The notes under the pieces: generated by a model
Told to the model about the DNA's origin: nothing
Database searches by the model: none
The model's input: only the letters and a program-made list of their open reading frames with translations
Translations under genes and position numbers: made by a program
From: G963677445 sp963677445
Lineage (GTDB): Bacteria; Bacteroidota; Ignavibacteria; Ignavibacteriales; Melioribacteraceae
Length of the DNA stretch: 64,000 bases
NCBI GenBank assembly: GCA_963677445.2
Contig: CAXXGF010000048.1
Coordinates: 1-64,000, forward strand
Reading direction: 5' to 3'
Shown: in pieces, positions 8,388-19,095 of the stretch
Numbering within the stretch: position 1 is the first letter of the stretch
Layout: each line of letters starts with the position of its first letter

Positions 8388-10478
8388 ATGAAAAAGAACC
8401 TGGTATCTTTATTTGTTCTTTTAATTGTCATCATTTCAACAAATTTATTACAGGGAAAGAATTTGTTCATCTCCGAAAATGAAACCTCGGTAATTATTCA
8501 GGAGGAGAAACAACAGGATAGTTTTTATTCAGAAAAAGAATTGGGCTGCTTTTTTAAAGACGGAAATACTTTTTTCAGGCTTTTTACTCCGAATGCCTCA
8601 AAGGTAAAATTATGCCTGTTTGAAAAACCGGGATTTAAACCGGATAATGAATATGAAATGGAAAGGGATGAAAACGGAGTCTGGGAAGTAAAACTTGAAG
8701 GGAACATGGATGGAATGTTCTATGCTTATAAAGTTTTCCATGATGGCTCGGAAAACCCTCCGCTTTGCGTCGATCCCTATTCTAAAGCAGTCGCGACCTA
8801 TAATGATTATATGAACCCCCGCCTCTCAATCATATACAATGAAGAATATGACTGGGAAGGAGATACCTGGCTGCCCCGCAAATGGACCGATCATATCATT
8901 TATGAAATGCACGTGAGGGATATGACAGCTCATAAATCAAGCGGATCATCAAAGCCTGGAACATACCACGGGCTGATTCAAAAAGGAAAAACAGGGGGCA
9001 TTGATTATATTAAAAAGCTTGGCGTAAATACGGTGGAACTGCTGCCTTCGCAGGAATTCGGCTGTATTGAGATTCCCTGGAAAGACAGCATGGCCGGCAG
9101 GTTTAACACCTGGAATCCCTACGAAAGAAACCACTGGGGATATATGACCGGAGCCTTTTTTGCCCCTGAAGCTTATTACAGCGAGGATTGGAAAGAGCTT
9201 AAATGGAATACATGGATGGGCACAACCGGAAAACAGGTTAACGATTTTAAGGATATGGTGAAGGCCTTTCATAAAGAAGGCATCGCCGTGATGATGGATG
9301 TGGTGTATAATCATCTGTCGGAATATGAAACCGGCAACCTTAAGGAGATAGACCTCGAATATTATTTCCGCCTGAATGAAGACGGAACATGTATGGCCGC
9401 TTCAGGCTGCGGAAATGATCTGCGCACCGAAGCCCCTATGATGAGAAAAATGATAGTTGAAAGTATTCTCTACTGGATAAAGGAATATCATATTGATGGT
9501 TTCCGTTTTGATCTCGGCGCCCTTATTGACTGGATAACTATTGAAGAGATAATAAGAGAAGCAAGAAAAATAAATCCCAATGTTGTTTTTGTATGTGAAC
9601 CCTGGGGAGGAGGCAAATATGATCCCGAGGGATTTTCAGTGCGCGACTGGGGAGTTTGGAACGACCAGGTAAGAAACGGCATTAAAGGGCAGAATCCCCG
9701 CGACGGCCAGGGCTGGATTTTTGGCAAATGGCAGGGGAATAATAATCCCGGCAGAATAAAAAGTTATGTTCAGGGAACTCTGCTCAGGGATTCACTCGGA
9801 TTATTTACCAAAAAGGAACACTCGGTTAATTATCTCGCCGCCCATGATGATAATACGCTGGGCGATTTTATCAGACTCGCCCTGGGGAAAGTTAATTCGG
9901 AAAAGAAGATCAAAAATGTCGACAGGTTTGTGAAGCTTTCATCCGGGGAACTTAAGCTGCATAAACTGGCTTCATTATTCCTCCTTACAAGCCAGGGTAT
10001 GACCATGATTCATTCGGGCCAGGAATTTGCCCGCACAAAGGTTATTCCTCATAACATCAAAGCTGAAGATGAACACAAAGGGCATATTGACCATAATTCA
10101 TATAACAAGGATAATGAAACCAATTATATCAATTATAAACACGCGAAGGCCAATAGAGAATTATTCGATTATTATGCCGGACTGATTGAGCTTAGGAAAA
10201 CATACAAAGCATTCAGGGAAGCGGAATATGATGATATTAAATTCATTACTCTTAAGGATTTTCCCTTTGCCCTCGCCTACGAATTAAAATATGGTGATGA
10301 CCGATTTTTCGCGCTCTTTAACGCCGAACAAAAAGCGGATGTGACTTTTGATTTGCCGGATGGTAAATGGCAGGTTCTTGTAAATGAAAAAACAGCCGGA
10401 ACAAAACCACTGAAAAAAGTCAGCGGCAGATATAAATTAAAAAGTGTTTCGGGCGCTGTTCTGAAATTCCTTAAATAA
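8388..10478 (+). CDS. Secreted GH13 alpha-glucan hydrolase, pullulanase type I-like
   Basis: The 696-residue product should cleave alpha-1,6 (or alpha-1,4) bonds of starch, glycogen or pullulan in the periplasm or outside. I chose ATG 8388 over the in-frame TTG at 8376 because it starts a clean signal peptide (MKKNLVSLFVLLIVIISTNL). A CBM48/early-set domain lies at about 55-140, then the GH13 barrel. The GH13 signatures are VMMDVVYNHL, the nucleophile Asp375 in GFRFDLGAL, acid/base Glu404 in VFVCEPWGGG, and His486-Asp487 in AAHDDNTLG. The HWGYMTGAFFAPE stretch resembles the pullulanase YNWGY motif. A second periplasmic GH13 enzyme is at 62091-63956 and a stand-alone CBM48 protein at 30749. 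Debranching versus amylase activity is not certain. Confidence 0.88.
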   Translation: MKKNLVSLFVLLIVIISTNLLQGKNLFISENETSVIIQEEKQQDSFYSEKELGCFFKDGNTFFRLFTPNASKVKLCLFEKPGFKPDNEYEMERDENGVWEVKLEGNMDGMFYAYKVFHDGSENPPLCVDPYSKAVATYNDYMNPRLSIIYNEEYDWEGDTWLPRKWTDHIIYEMHVRDMTAHKSSGSSKPGTYHGLIQKGKTGGIDYIKKLGVNTVELLPSQEFGCIEIPWKDSMAGRFNTWNPYERNHWGYMTGAFFAPEAYYSEDWKELKWNTWMGTTGKQVNDFKDMVKAFHKEGIAVMMDVVYNHLSEYETGNLKEIDLEYYFRLNEDGTCMAASGCGNDLRTEAPMMRKMIVESILYWIKEYHIDGFRFDLGALIDWITIEEIIREARKINPNVVFVCEPWGGGKYDPEGFSVRDWGVWNDQVRNGIKGQNPRDGQGWIFGKWQGNNNPGRIKSYVQGTLLRDSLGLFTKKEHSVNYLAAHDDNTLGDFIRLALGKVNSEKKIKNVDRFVKLSSGELKLHKLASLFLLTSQGMTMIHSGQEFARTKVIPHNIKAEDEHKGHIDHNSYNKDNETNYINYKHAKANRELFDYYAGLIELRKTYKAFREAEYDDIKFITLKDFPFALAYELKYGDDRFFALFNAEQKADVTFDLPDGKWQVLVNEKTAGTKPLKKVSGRYKLKSVSGAVLKFLK

Positions 10479-10505
10479 AACAAGCCAAATATATTTTGAT
10501 AATGG

Positions 10506-10533
10506 AACCGGGAGATATCTCCCGGTTTTTTTA
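10506..10533 (+). terminator. Intrinsic terminator after the GH13 gene
   Basis: AACCGGGAGAT is followed directly by its reverse complement ATCTCCCGGTT and a T-run (10526-10533), 27 bp after the stop codon. The self-complementary stem could also act for the convergent kinase gene. Confidence 0.85.
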
Positions 10534-10623
10534 TTCCTTCATCTTATATCAAACTAACGAATGTTTACAGACTCTAACCGTAATAAAACTCCAAACCATA
10601 GTAAACCAATTCACAATTCATAG

Positions 10624-13600
10624 TCATTTTCCTTCGCTGAAAATCGCCTTCTTAAGAGATTTATCGATCGCCACCTTAAATGTTTTCAGATTAACCGGTT
10701 TGTTAAAAACATATTCAACCCCCATCTCACGATATTCATCGGCAACCGAGGGATTAAGATCACTGCTGAGAATAATCACCGGAGGCCTGTATTTTGTTTT
10801 ACCATCCCTGATATAAGACACGAGCTGCAATCCGTTCAGAACCGGCATTCTGTGATCAGAAACAATAAGCGCCGGATAAGATTCCTCAATTACCTGCAGA
10901 GCTTCCCTTCCGTTATTAGCCAGTATCACCTGGTAATTGGGCACGATGTTGCTGATAAGTTTGCTGTATAATATCCTGTCGGTGCCCGAATCATCAACAA
11001 AAAGAATATTGGTTGATGAAACAGGAAGAGTAAAATAAAAAGTAGTTCCTTTCCCCCTTTCGCTCGTCACTCTCATCTCACCGCCATGTTTGGTAACTAT
11101 ATCATGGCAAAGACTCAGGCCAAGTCCGCTGCCCTTCTCCCCCCCGGTTCCGTTGGTTGTAAATTTTGTATCTATTCTGAAAAGTTTCGCCAGATCATCC
11201 TCTTTTATACCCACACCGTTATCTTTCACGGCAAACTCGAACATTTTTTTATAGATAATCGGTTTGCTCTCAATCCTTATCTCACCCCCGGGATGAGTAA
11301 ACTTAACCGCGTTGGAGATCAGGTTGTTAAATACCTGCATAAGAAGATTCTCATCGGCGTGAATAAAAATATCATATTTCAGATCAGATATAAGCTCTAT
11401 CTCTTTCTGCATGGCGCTGCCCGATATTATCTGGATAGATTGCTCGGCAATTCTCCGGGCATTTATCCTCTGCGGCTCAAACTTCATCCTCCCTGTCTGG
11501 AGCCGGGTCCAGTCGAGAAGAGAATTAACAAGAGCGAGCATATTGCCTGAGGATTCCCTGATAAATCTTACATATTCTTCCCTTTTTTCATCGGTGAGAT
11601 CTTCATCTCCGAGCAGGACATCGGTGAAACCAATAATCGAACTGAAAGGTGTGCGGAGGTCATGGGAAACAATTGAGATGAACCGATCCTTGGTTTCATT
11701 CAGCTTCTTTAAATCCTCGGCGCTCTTCTTGAGCTCTTCCTCAGCTTTTTTATTGGCTGAGATGTCACTGACCGAACCATATAATCTCGGAGTCGATTCA
11801 ACCTGCTCCCTTTCAATATTCACCTTGTTTTCAATCCAGACCACATTGCCATTTTTGCTGATTATCCTGAAATTAAATGACTCACTTTTTTTCTCATCAT
11901 TTCCTAAAAACCGGCGCAGTTTTTTAATCACTTCATGATAATCATCGGGATGAATAATTCTGAAAAAGAGCCTGCTATCCTCAAGAAATTCCTCATTGCT
12001 GTATCCGGTAATTTTTTCTATCGCGCCTGAAAAATAAGCCGGTTTTATTCTTCCTCTTACCTGCTCGGTAGCCCAGATCGCGATATTAATATTTTCGGCG
12101 AGGGCGCTGAATTTTTTTTCATTCGAAAGAATTGTCGATTCCGCCGATCTGTCGGTTGTAATATCCCTCAGGGTATGAATGAAAAAGGTTTCACCTCCCA
12201 GCTCTTTCCTTTCAATTTTCAGATCGAGCGTCATTTTTTTCCCTTCCAGGTTCATCCCGGTATAGCGGATACTTTTATTGCCCGACTCGCCACCTGCCAA
12301 ACTTTTTTTATGATAATCTTCTACCCTTTGTTTATCCCCCTGAACAGCATTAAACCGGATGCTTTTCCCCCTGATATCCGCTTCATCCCCTGCTTCAATA
12401 AGTTGAAGATATGTGCGGTTCGCCAGGTAATAAACTCCATCCATCTCTATAGCCAGTCCCCTTTTCTTTTCATTCAGAATACTCTTCAGTATACTAATGG
12501 TTTTCTCTTTCTCTTTTTTCAGCGAGCCGTCTTTAAGTGTCAGCAGATAATATTCAGGTTCATTGTTGATATCGAGTCCGGCATAAAAGCAGGCATTCAT
12601 CAGCTTTTTCTCACCGGAACCGGTGATAATGGGCAGCTCGGGGTCCTTTTCCCTTCCGGCGCTTATTCGTGTAATATTAAAATGATGGATTTTCAGAAAT
12701 CGTTTTTCAATGATGGTTTTAACGCTCTTTTTTTCCTTTATTATTTCATTGCCGAAAAGAGAGGTAAATTTATCATTGCCCCATTCAATATTACCTTCAT
12801 TGTTTAGGATCGCTACCGGATCATCAAACTGCAAGGCGATTGTCCGGAATTTCTTAAATTCCGAATAGAGCTTCTCTTCCCCATCAATTCTTCTGGTAAT
12901 ATCCTGTAAAAGAAATATTATATTTTCTTTTTCCTCATCCGGAATAAGGGCAAAACTTCCCTCAAGAATTCTTAAATCACCATTATGCCGCAGAAACCTT
13001 ACCCTGTCGCTCCACCTGCCTGAAACTCTGAGTTCCGCGCAGATTTTACCAAATTTTTTTTCATCAATGGCAGGTATCAGATGAGAGATATTTTTGCCAA
13101 TTATCTGCCCGACCCTTTTTTTCAGCAGCTCGCGTGCTGTTTTATTCACCTCGCTTACAGTTCCTTCAACATCAGTGACCAGAACAGCGCCGGCCACAGA
13201 TGAAACAGAATTATAGAGGAAATCAAGCTCGGCCAGTTTTTTCATCTCCTCTCCCCTTACTTTCCTCTCCCCGGTTATATCATCGAGAAGAAGGAGTACG
13301 ATATCACCTTTTTTCCGGTTGTCGGCAGTGAGCGCCGCCCTCACGCTTATAAATCTCTTTTTTCCTCAAGTTCAAGTATAATCTTCGCGCTTTTTTCACC
13401 GGAATGAAACCCGCTGTAAAGCTTTTTAAGAGCGAGGTAGTTACTTTCTGAAAAGCTGTCGATAATATTAAATCCCTTCTGGCAGGTAAAACCAAGAAAA
13501 TCTTTCCTGAACCGAAGTGATGTTGAGATAACATTTCCCGAATCATCGGTGAGAATGTAATGCTCCGCTATTCCGCTGACAAAATCCTGAAACAGAGGCC

Positions 13601-14006
13601 CGGCAAAGGATGCTTCCTTCCGCGTTATAAAATCGCCGAGAATATCCTCTATCAGAATAATACCGCCGGCAAATTCCCCTTTACGGTAAATTGATGTGGC
13701 TTTAAGGAAAATAGATATTTCGGAACTGCCCGGAGTTTTAATTCTGGTCAGCTCACGTTCAAAACTAACCGAATCCTCAAGTCCGGTCAATTCATCCGAT
13801 AATTTATATTTTCTAACAAAATCGAGGGCCAGCAGGTCTTTTCCGGGAGAAGTGAGTGAAGCTGAGGAGGACTGGGTTACGAAGCTGTTAAAATTCCTGT
13901 TAACTCTTACAATCTGAAACTCGGAATTAAAGATAAGAATGCCCACAGGGAGAGAGTCAAAAACCTCGCCGTAATCAATCCCGTTTAAAATACCTGCTGA
14001 ATTCAT
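10624..14006 (-). CDS. Multi-PAS hybrid histidine kinase with receiver domain (one frameshift)
   Basis: Two abutting frames, 14006-13347 and 13344-10624, form one protein of about 1127 residues. It has several PAS domains, a HisKA helix with His in ISIVSHDLRTPFSSIIGF (residue 561 of the downstream frame), HATPase_c (DNGVGI, GSGLGLSLCHDIV) and a C-terminal receiver with Asp830 in IVSDHRMPVLNG. No membrane segment is evident, so it is probably cytoplasmic. Near 13358-13366 the coding strand has six A residues. A seventh joins the frames as E-E-K-K-R-F-I-S-V-R, the expected end of a PAS domain, whereas the present sequence stops at TAA. I read this as a homopolymer error or a very recent mutation. 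Its target is unknown. Confidence 0.85.
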
Positions 14007-14095
14007 ATTTCTGCCGAAGAATATTAAATAATGAAATTTGGTGAAAAATATAATGGTTGGCGGTATATAAATTCAAGGGAATAGGAATAAAAATA

Positions 14096-14126
14096 GCCGG
14101 TTGACTGATAATAAATGTCAACCGGC
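14096..14126 (-). terminator. Terminator of pckA
   Basis: GCCGGTTGAC (14096-14105) and GTCAACCGGC (14117-14126) are perfect 10-bp complements around an 11-nt loop. On the minus strand the stem is followed by TATTTTTATT. It lies 16 bp past the pckA stop. Confidence 0.85.
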
Positions 14127-14141
14127 CTTAAATTCAGTACA

Positions 14142-15740
14142 TCAGACTTTGGGTCCGGCATTTTTTATATCATCAGAAACGTCCGTTTCGAAATCACGGA
14201 AGTTATCAATAAACATCTGCGCGAGATTTTTTGCCGCTTTATCGTATGCTTCTTTGTCTTCCCAGGTATTTTTGGGATTAAGGATTTCATCCGGCACACC
14301 GGGCACTGAAAGAGGGACATGGAGGCCAAAAACAGGATCTTCCGCGGTTTCGACCTCATCAAGTTTACCTGATAACGCCGCGTTAAGCATCGCGCGGGTA
14401 TATTTAATTTTCACCCTTTCGCCAACGCCATAAGGGCCTCCGCTCCAGCCGGTATTGATCAGCCAACAGCTTGAGTTGTGCTCTTCAATTTTTTTACCGA
14501 GCAGTTTCGCGTATACTGTCGGGTGCAGCGCCATAAAGGGAGCTCCGAAACAGGCGCTGAAAGTTGCTTTCGGTTCTGTAACTCCTTTCTCAGTTCCGGC
14601 GACTTTCGCTGTATATCCCGAAAGGAAATGATACATTGCCTGTTCCTGGGTCATACGTGAAACGGGAGGCAATACTCCAAAGGCATCAGCGGTCAGCATA
14701 ACAATATTTTTTGGATGCCCGGCCATTCCTGAAATCTCAATATTGGGTATATGTGTCAGCGGGTAGGCGGCCCTGGTGTTTTCTGTAAGGGTGGCGTCAT
14801 CCAGGTTAAGTTTCCTCGATTCCTGATCGACCTGCACATTTTCCAGCACTGTTCCAAACTTTCTGGTAGTTTCAAATATATCAGGCTCGGCTTCCTGTGA
14901 AAGACGGATAACTTTCGCGTAACATCCTCCCTCAATATTGAATACCCCTTTATCGGACCAGCCATGCTCATCGTCCCCTATAAGTTTACGAAGCGGATCG
15001 GCCGAAAGTGTGGTTTTACCGGTTCCCGAAAGTCCGAAAAGAACCGCGACATCGCCATCCTCACCAACATTTGCCGAGCAGTGCATCGACATTATATCTT
15101 TCTGTGGCAGCAGATAGTTCATTACTGTAAAAATAGATTTTTTAATTTCGCCGGCATAACTTGTTCCGCCTATAAGAACCAGTTTTCTGCCGAAATTGAC
15201 AACAACAAAAACAGGCGAATTGGTGCCGTCAGTTTCAGGATCAGCCTGGAGTGACGGCATCTGAATAACGGTAAACTCCGGTTTGTGGTTCTTAAGCTCT
15301 TCTTCATTTTCAGGCTGAACAAAAAGGTTGCGGGCAAAAAGATTATGCCAGGCTGTTTCGGTTATAACTCTTATCGGTAATCTGTAATCGGGATCTTTTC
15401 CGGCGTAACAATCCTGAATATAAATATCCTTGTTCTGTATATAAGCCATCATTTTGGAATAGATACTGTAAAAACGCTTTCCTTCAATAGGCTTGTTAAC
15501 TTTTCCCCACCATATTTTATCGGCGCCGGCCGGTTCATCGACAATAAATTTATCGTTCGGGCTGCGGCCTGTATGCTGGCCGGTTCTTACAACCAGGGGA
15601 CCGAGATGGGAAATGATGCCTTCTCTTCTCCTGATTGCCCTTTCATAAAGCGCTGATGAAGAGAGGTTATAAAAAACATCATTTATATTCCTGATACCTA
15701 TCTCTTCAAGCTGCTTCATTATTTCATCTTTGGGTCTCAT
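14142..15740 (-). CDS. pckA: Phosphoenolpyruvate carboxykinase (ATP)
   Basis: This 532-residue cytoplasmic enzyme converts oxaloacetate and ATP to PEP, CO2 and ADP, the entry step of gluconeogenesis (or the reverse in fermentation). Length and motifs match the ATP-dependent family: substrate-binding RTGQHTGRSPNDKF near 52-65, kinase-1a P-loop GLSGTGKTT at 236-244, IGDDEHGW just after, the adenine-binding TRAAYPL segment and INTGWSGGPYGVGERV. The start is fixed by CCGGAGGAGTA directly before the ATG. The frame is intact and stops at TGA, with a strong terminator just beyond. It follows valS on the same strand by 27 bp and may share its transcript. Confidence 0.97.
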   Translation of the reverse strand: MRPKDEIMKQLEEIGIRNINDVFYNLSSSALYERAIRRREGIISHLGPLVVRTGQHTGRSPNDKFIVDEPAGADKIWWGKVNKPIEGKRFYSIYSKMMAYIQNKDIYIQDCYAGKDPDYRLPIRVITETAWHNLFARNLFVQPENEEELKNHKPEFTVIQMPSLQADPETDGTNSPVFVVVNFGRKLVLIGGTSYAGEIKKSIFTVMNYLLPQKDIMSMHCSANVGEDGDVAVLFGLSGTGKTTLSADPLRKLIGDDEHGWSDKGVFNIEGGCYAKVIRLSQEAEPDIFETTRKFGTVLENVQVDQESRKLNLDDATLTENTRAAYPLTHIPNIEISGMAGHPKNIVMLTADAFGVLPPVSRMTQEQAMYHFLSGYTAKVAGTEKGVTEPKATFSACFGAPFMALHPTVYAKLLGKKIEEHNSSCWLINTGWSGGPYGVGERVKIKYTRAMLNAALSGKLDEVETAEDPVFGLHVPLSVPGVPDEILNPKNTWEDKEAYDKAAKNLAQMFIDNFRDFETDVSDDIKNAGPKV

Positions 15741-15767
15741 TACTCCTCCGGATATTTGAATTAGTCT

Positions 15768-18388
15768 TTAATCAAGCTCTTTCAGATTCCGCTTCAGTTT
15801 CATCAGCATATCTTCCCAGTTTTTCTTCTTCGCTCTTTCCTTTTCCACAATCTCAGCGGGAGCATTGTTGACAAATCTCTCATTAGCGAGTTTTTTATCA
15901 ACACCTTTCAAAGCTCCTTCCAGCCTGGTAATTTCTTTCTCAATTCTGCCAATTTCCGAATCGAGATCAATAATACCTTCAAGAGGGATAAAAATTTCAA
16001 ACTCTCCGACAACAGCGGTGGCTGTCGCTTTCGGTTTGATATAATTATCATCCTTCTTTATTCCCGCGGCGCGAACAATGGATTGAATATAACCTGACTG
16101 AATATCGTTCAGCTTTCCGTTACGGATAATAATGTTAATCGCGGCAGAAGGAGGAATATTCATTTCACCCCGTATGTTCCTTATCGCGGTGATAATATCC
16201 CTTACGGTATTGAACTCTGCTTCAGCTTCCCTGTTAATTAAACTTTCGTCGAATGGGGAAGTGATGTAAGAGTAATACTTTCTTTTTCATTTCGGGCCGA
16301 AATTCTGTGCCATAATTCTTCCGTAATATAGGGCATAAAGGGATGGAGAAGTTTCAGCATATCATCAAAAAGAGCGATAGCACGTGAAAGAACAGCGGTT
16401 TTTACCTGAAGATCATCTGAATACAATCTCTTCTTCGCTAATTCAACATACCAGTCGCAGAAATCATTCCAAATAAAGGAGTAAATTATTTTTGAAGCGC
16501 CATTTATATCAAATTTATCCAAAGCTTCCCGGTAATTTCTCGTGGTTTCACTGAACCTTGAAAAGATCCAGCGATCTGTAAAATCAAGATGTTTATCTTT
16601 AAGTGATTCATCCAGTTCAATATTCGCGGCATTCATCAGCAGAAATCTGCCTGCATTCCAGATTTTATTGGCAAAATTTCTTCCTATTTCACATTTTTCA
16701 GTGGAAAAGAGCACATCCTGTCCAAGGGGCGCGATATAATTAATTGTAAAGCGCAGTGCGTCAGCTCCGTAATCTTTAATTACGTCAAGCGGGTCGGGAG
16801 AATTACCGAGCGATTTACTCATTTTCCTTCCCTTCTCATCCCTGATCACACTTGTAAAATATACATCCGAAAAAGGAATGGCATCCTTAAACTTCAGCCC
16901 GGCGATAATCATCCTCGCCACCCAGAAGAAAATAATATCGGGGGCGGTCACGAGAAGATCAGTCGGGTAATAATATTTCTGTTCCTCTTCGGTGGTGAAT
17001 ACATCATAGGCCCATAACCAGCTTGAGGCCCAGGTGTCGAGCACATCTTTATCCTGTATCCAGTTTTCGGAATCCCGCGGCGCTTCGGCCTCGCAATATA
17101 TTTCCCCGGTTTCTTTATGATACCACACCGGTATTCTGTGTCCCCACCAGAGCTGCCTCGAAATACACCAGTCCTTGATATTTTCCATCCAGTGTTTATA
17201 CGTTTTCACCCAGTGAGCGGGATGGAAATTTATTTCACCTTTTTCAACCACTTCAAGCGCCGGACGGGCGAGATCATCCATTTTCATGAACCACTGTTCC
17301 GAAAGATATGGTTCTATCGGAACTCCTCCCCTTTCCGAATAACCTACGTTGTTGGTATAGTCTTCGGTTTTTTCCAGCAGTCCCAGTTTTTCAAATCCTT
17401 CAATTACTTTTTCTCTTACCTTGTAACGGTCAAGATTCCTGAAACCTTCAGGCACATTATTATTTGATGTGGCGTCTTCATTAAATATATTTAAAAATTC
17501 AAGGTTGTGTCTTTTACCCATTTCATAGTCATTGACATCATGCGCGGGGGTGATTTTTACGGCGCCGGTTCCAAATTCAATATCGACATATTCATCCGCG
17601 ATAACCGGTATCTTTCTCTTTGTCAAAGGAAGCTCTATCTTTTTCCCGATCAGGTGTTTATACCTTTCATCATTCGGATTCACGGCAACGGCAGTGTCAC
17701 CCAGCATCGTTTCCAGACGTGTTGTGGCGACGACAAGATAACTATTCTCTCCCTCAACAGGATATTTCAGATACCATAATTTTCCCTGCCGGGTTCTGTA
17801 AATAACCTCTTCATCCGAAATGGCTGATTTTGAAACAGGACACCAGTTCACCATCCTGTTACCCCGGTAAATATATCCTTCCTTATATAACGCCACAAAC
17901 GCCTCTACAACCTTTTGGTAGTAATGATCATCCATGGTAAATCTTTCTCTTTCCCAGTCGCAGCTTACGCCAAGTTTTCTTAACTGGTTTATTATAATGC
18001 CCCCATATTTTTCTGTCCACTGCCAGCAATGTTTCAGGAATTCCTCCCTGCCTATCTGCCACTTGTCAATCCCCTGTTCCTTAAGAGATTTAATTACCTT
18101 GGCTTCCGTGGCTATCGAGGCATGATCAGTTCCGGGCACCCAGCATGTATTATATCCGAGCATTTTTTTATACCTTATGTAAACATCCTGGATGGTGTTG
18201 TTCAACACATGCCCGAGATGAAGCATACCTGTAACATTAGGCGGCGGTATGACTATGGAATAAGAGGGGCGTGAATCATCAGGTTCTGAATGGAAAATAC
18301 CGTTGTTTTCCCAGAAGGAATACCATTTATCCTCAATTTCTTCAGGATTATAAGCTTTTGGAATTTCATTTGTAATATTTGCTGACAT
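15768..18388 (-). CDS. valS: Valyl-tRNA synthetase (one frameshift in this sequence)
   Basis: This class Ia synthetase charges tRNA-Val and is essential. The start is placed at ATG 18388 (MSANITNEIPKAYNPEEIE), after AGAGAG, rather than the upstream in-frame codons. HLGH is at residues 57-60 and KMSKS at 522-526. The editing domain (ATTRLETMLGDTAVAV), zinc-free insertions and anticodon domain are all present. The frame breaks near 16247: the upstream frame stops at TAA (16238-16240) after LPHSTKV, while a one-base change gives FDESLINREAEAEF and runs into the 15768-16163 frame. That frame encodes the expected C-terminal coiled coil (EIGRIEKEITRLEGALKGV). Since the gene is essential, a sequencing or assembly error is likely. 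Confidence 0.95.
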
Positions 18389-19062
18389 ATTTCTCTCTAT
18401 CTTATAAAAAATCAAACAGCAAATATATCTATTTTCACACAATTTTGCTTATTTTACTATTTGCGCCAGCAATTTCTCCCTCTTTGTGGAATTTATTAAT
18501 ATTTTGTTAATACTGCCTATTTTAAATGAAGAAAGAGTAATTGGATATCAGGTCCCAAACCAACCCCCGTAATTATCCGGAAATCGGTGTTTACCAAAAA
18601 GATTATTGAAATTCCGGGAAATAACCGGGACTCTGTTTTTTCATCCCGGTGCCGGTTGGCGGGGAAATGCTCAAGATGCCAGTCAGCCGGAATATCAGTA
18701 AAAAACGGTATTAGTGGAAAAATATGCCTTGGTCAAAGATTGAGTATCTAAATTTTCCCCAGGCGAGCTTGAGGAAAACGCCCTAAAGGGGAAAAGTTCC
18801 CTGGCAAAACGGGAGGCGATTTATTCAATAAGAAGTTAAATTATACGCAAATTGGTAAGAGATTTATCAACAAGTAGAAAGTTTAATGCCTGGTATAAGT
18901 TTCGTAGTTACTCGAGGTGTGTCCTCCCCCGTCAATGAAGAAGAACGCTTCATTGCCACCCCCTCCGGCGGGGGACATTCTGATTACTTGGATTTGTCGA
19001 TAAATATCCCCCTTCGCCCCGACAGTCCTTTTGTCGGGGATGCCAGTGGCAGAGGGGTGGAT
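18389..19062. other. Gene-free region between valS and the thioredoxin gene
   Basis: This stretch lies upstream of valS and downstream of the TlpA-like gene. A TATATTTG on the minus strand at 18420-18427, 32 bp before the valS ATG, resembles a Bacteroidota -7 element, but I see no good -33 partner. From 18841 on it holds a dispersed repeat and most of a MITE-like element. The rest shows nothing I recognise. Confidence 0.55.
18841..18917 (+). repeat. Dispersed TACGC-TAGAAAGTTT repeat, copy A
   Basis: About 76 bp align, with scattered substitutions and at most one gap, to 33245-33321. Shared words include ATTTATCA, AGTAGAAAGTTT and GTTACTCGA. Both copies are in gene-free DNA. Confidence 0.65.
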
Positions 19063-19095
19063 TCAAAGTGTTTTTCTTTGAAGACGGGGGAGGAC
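18921..19095. repeat. MITE-like element with 13-bp terminal inverted repeats
   Basis: GTCCTCCCCCGTC at 18921-18933 is the exact reverse complement of GACGGGGGAGGAC at 19083-19095. Inside are further perfect hairpins: CAATGAAG/CTTCATTG (18934-18956 area), CCCCGACA/TGTCGGGG (about 19017-19039) and TCAAAG/CTTTGA near 19063-19080. It has no coding capacity of its own. The right end supplies the last 11 codons and stop of the TlpA-like gene, so it has probably inserted into or next to that gene. Confidence 0.7.

Noticed and set aside
12175..12807. 210-codon ORF on the plus strand
   Set aside because: It lies wholly opposite the PAS region of the hybrid kinase, which has clear domain motifs in its own frame; this is an antisense shadow.
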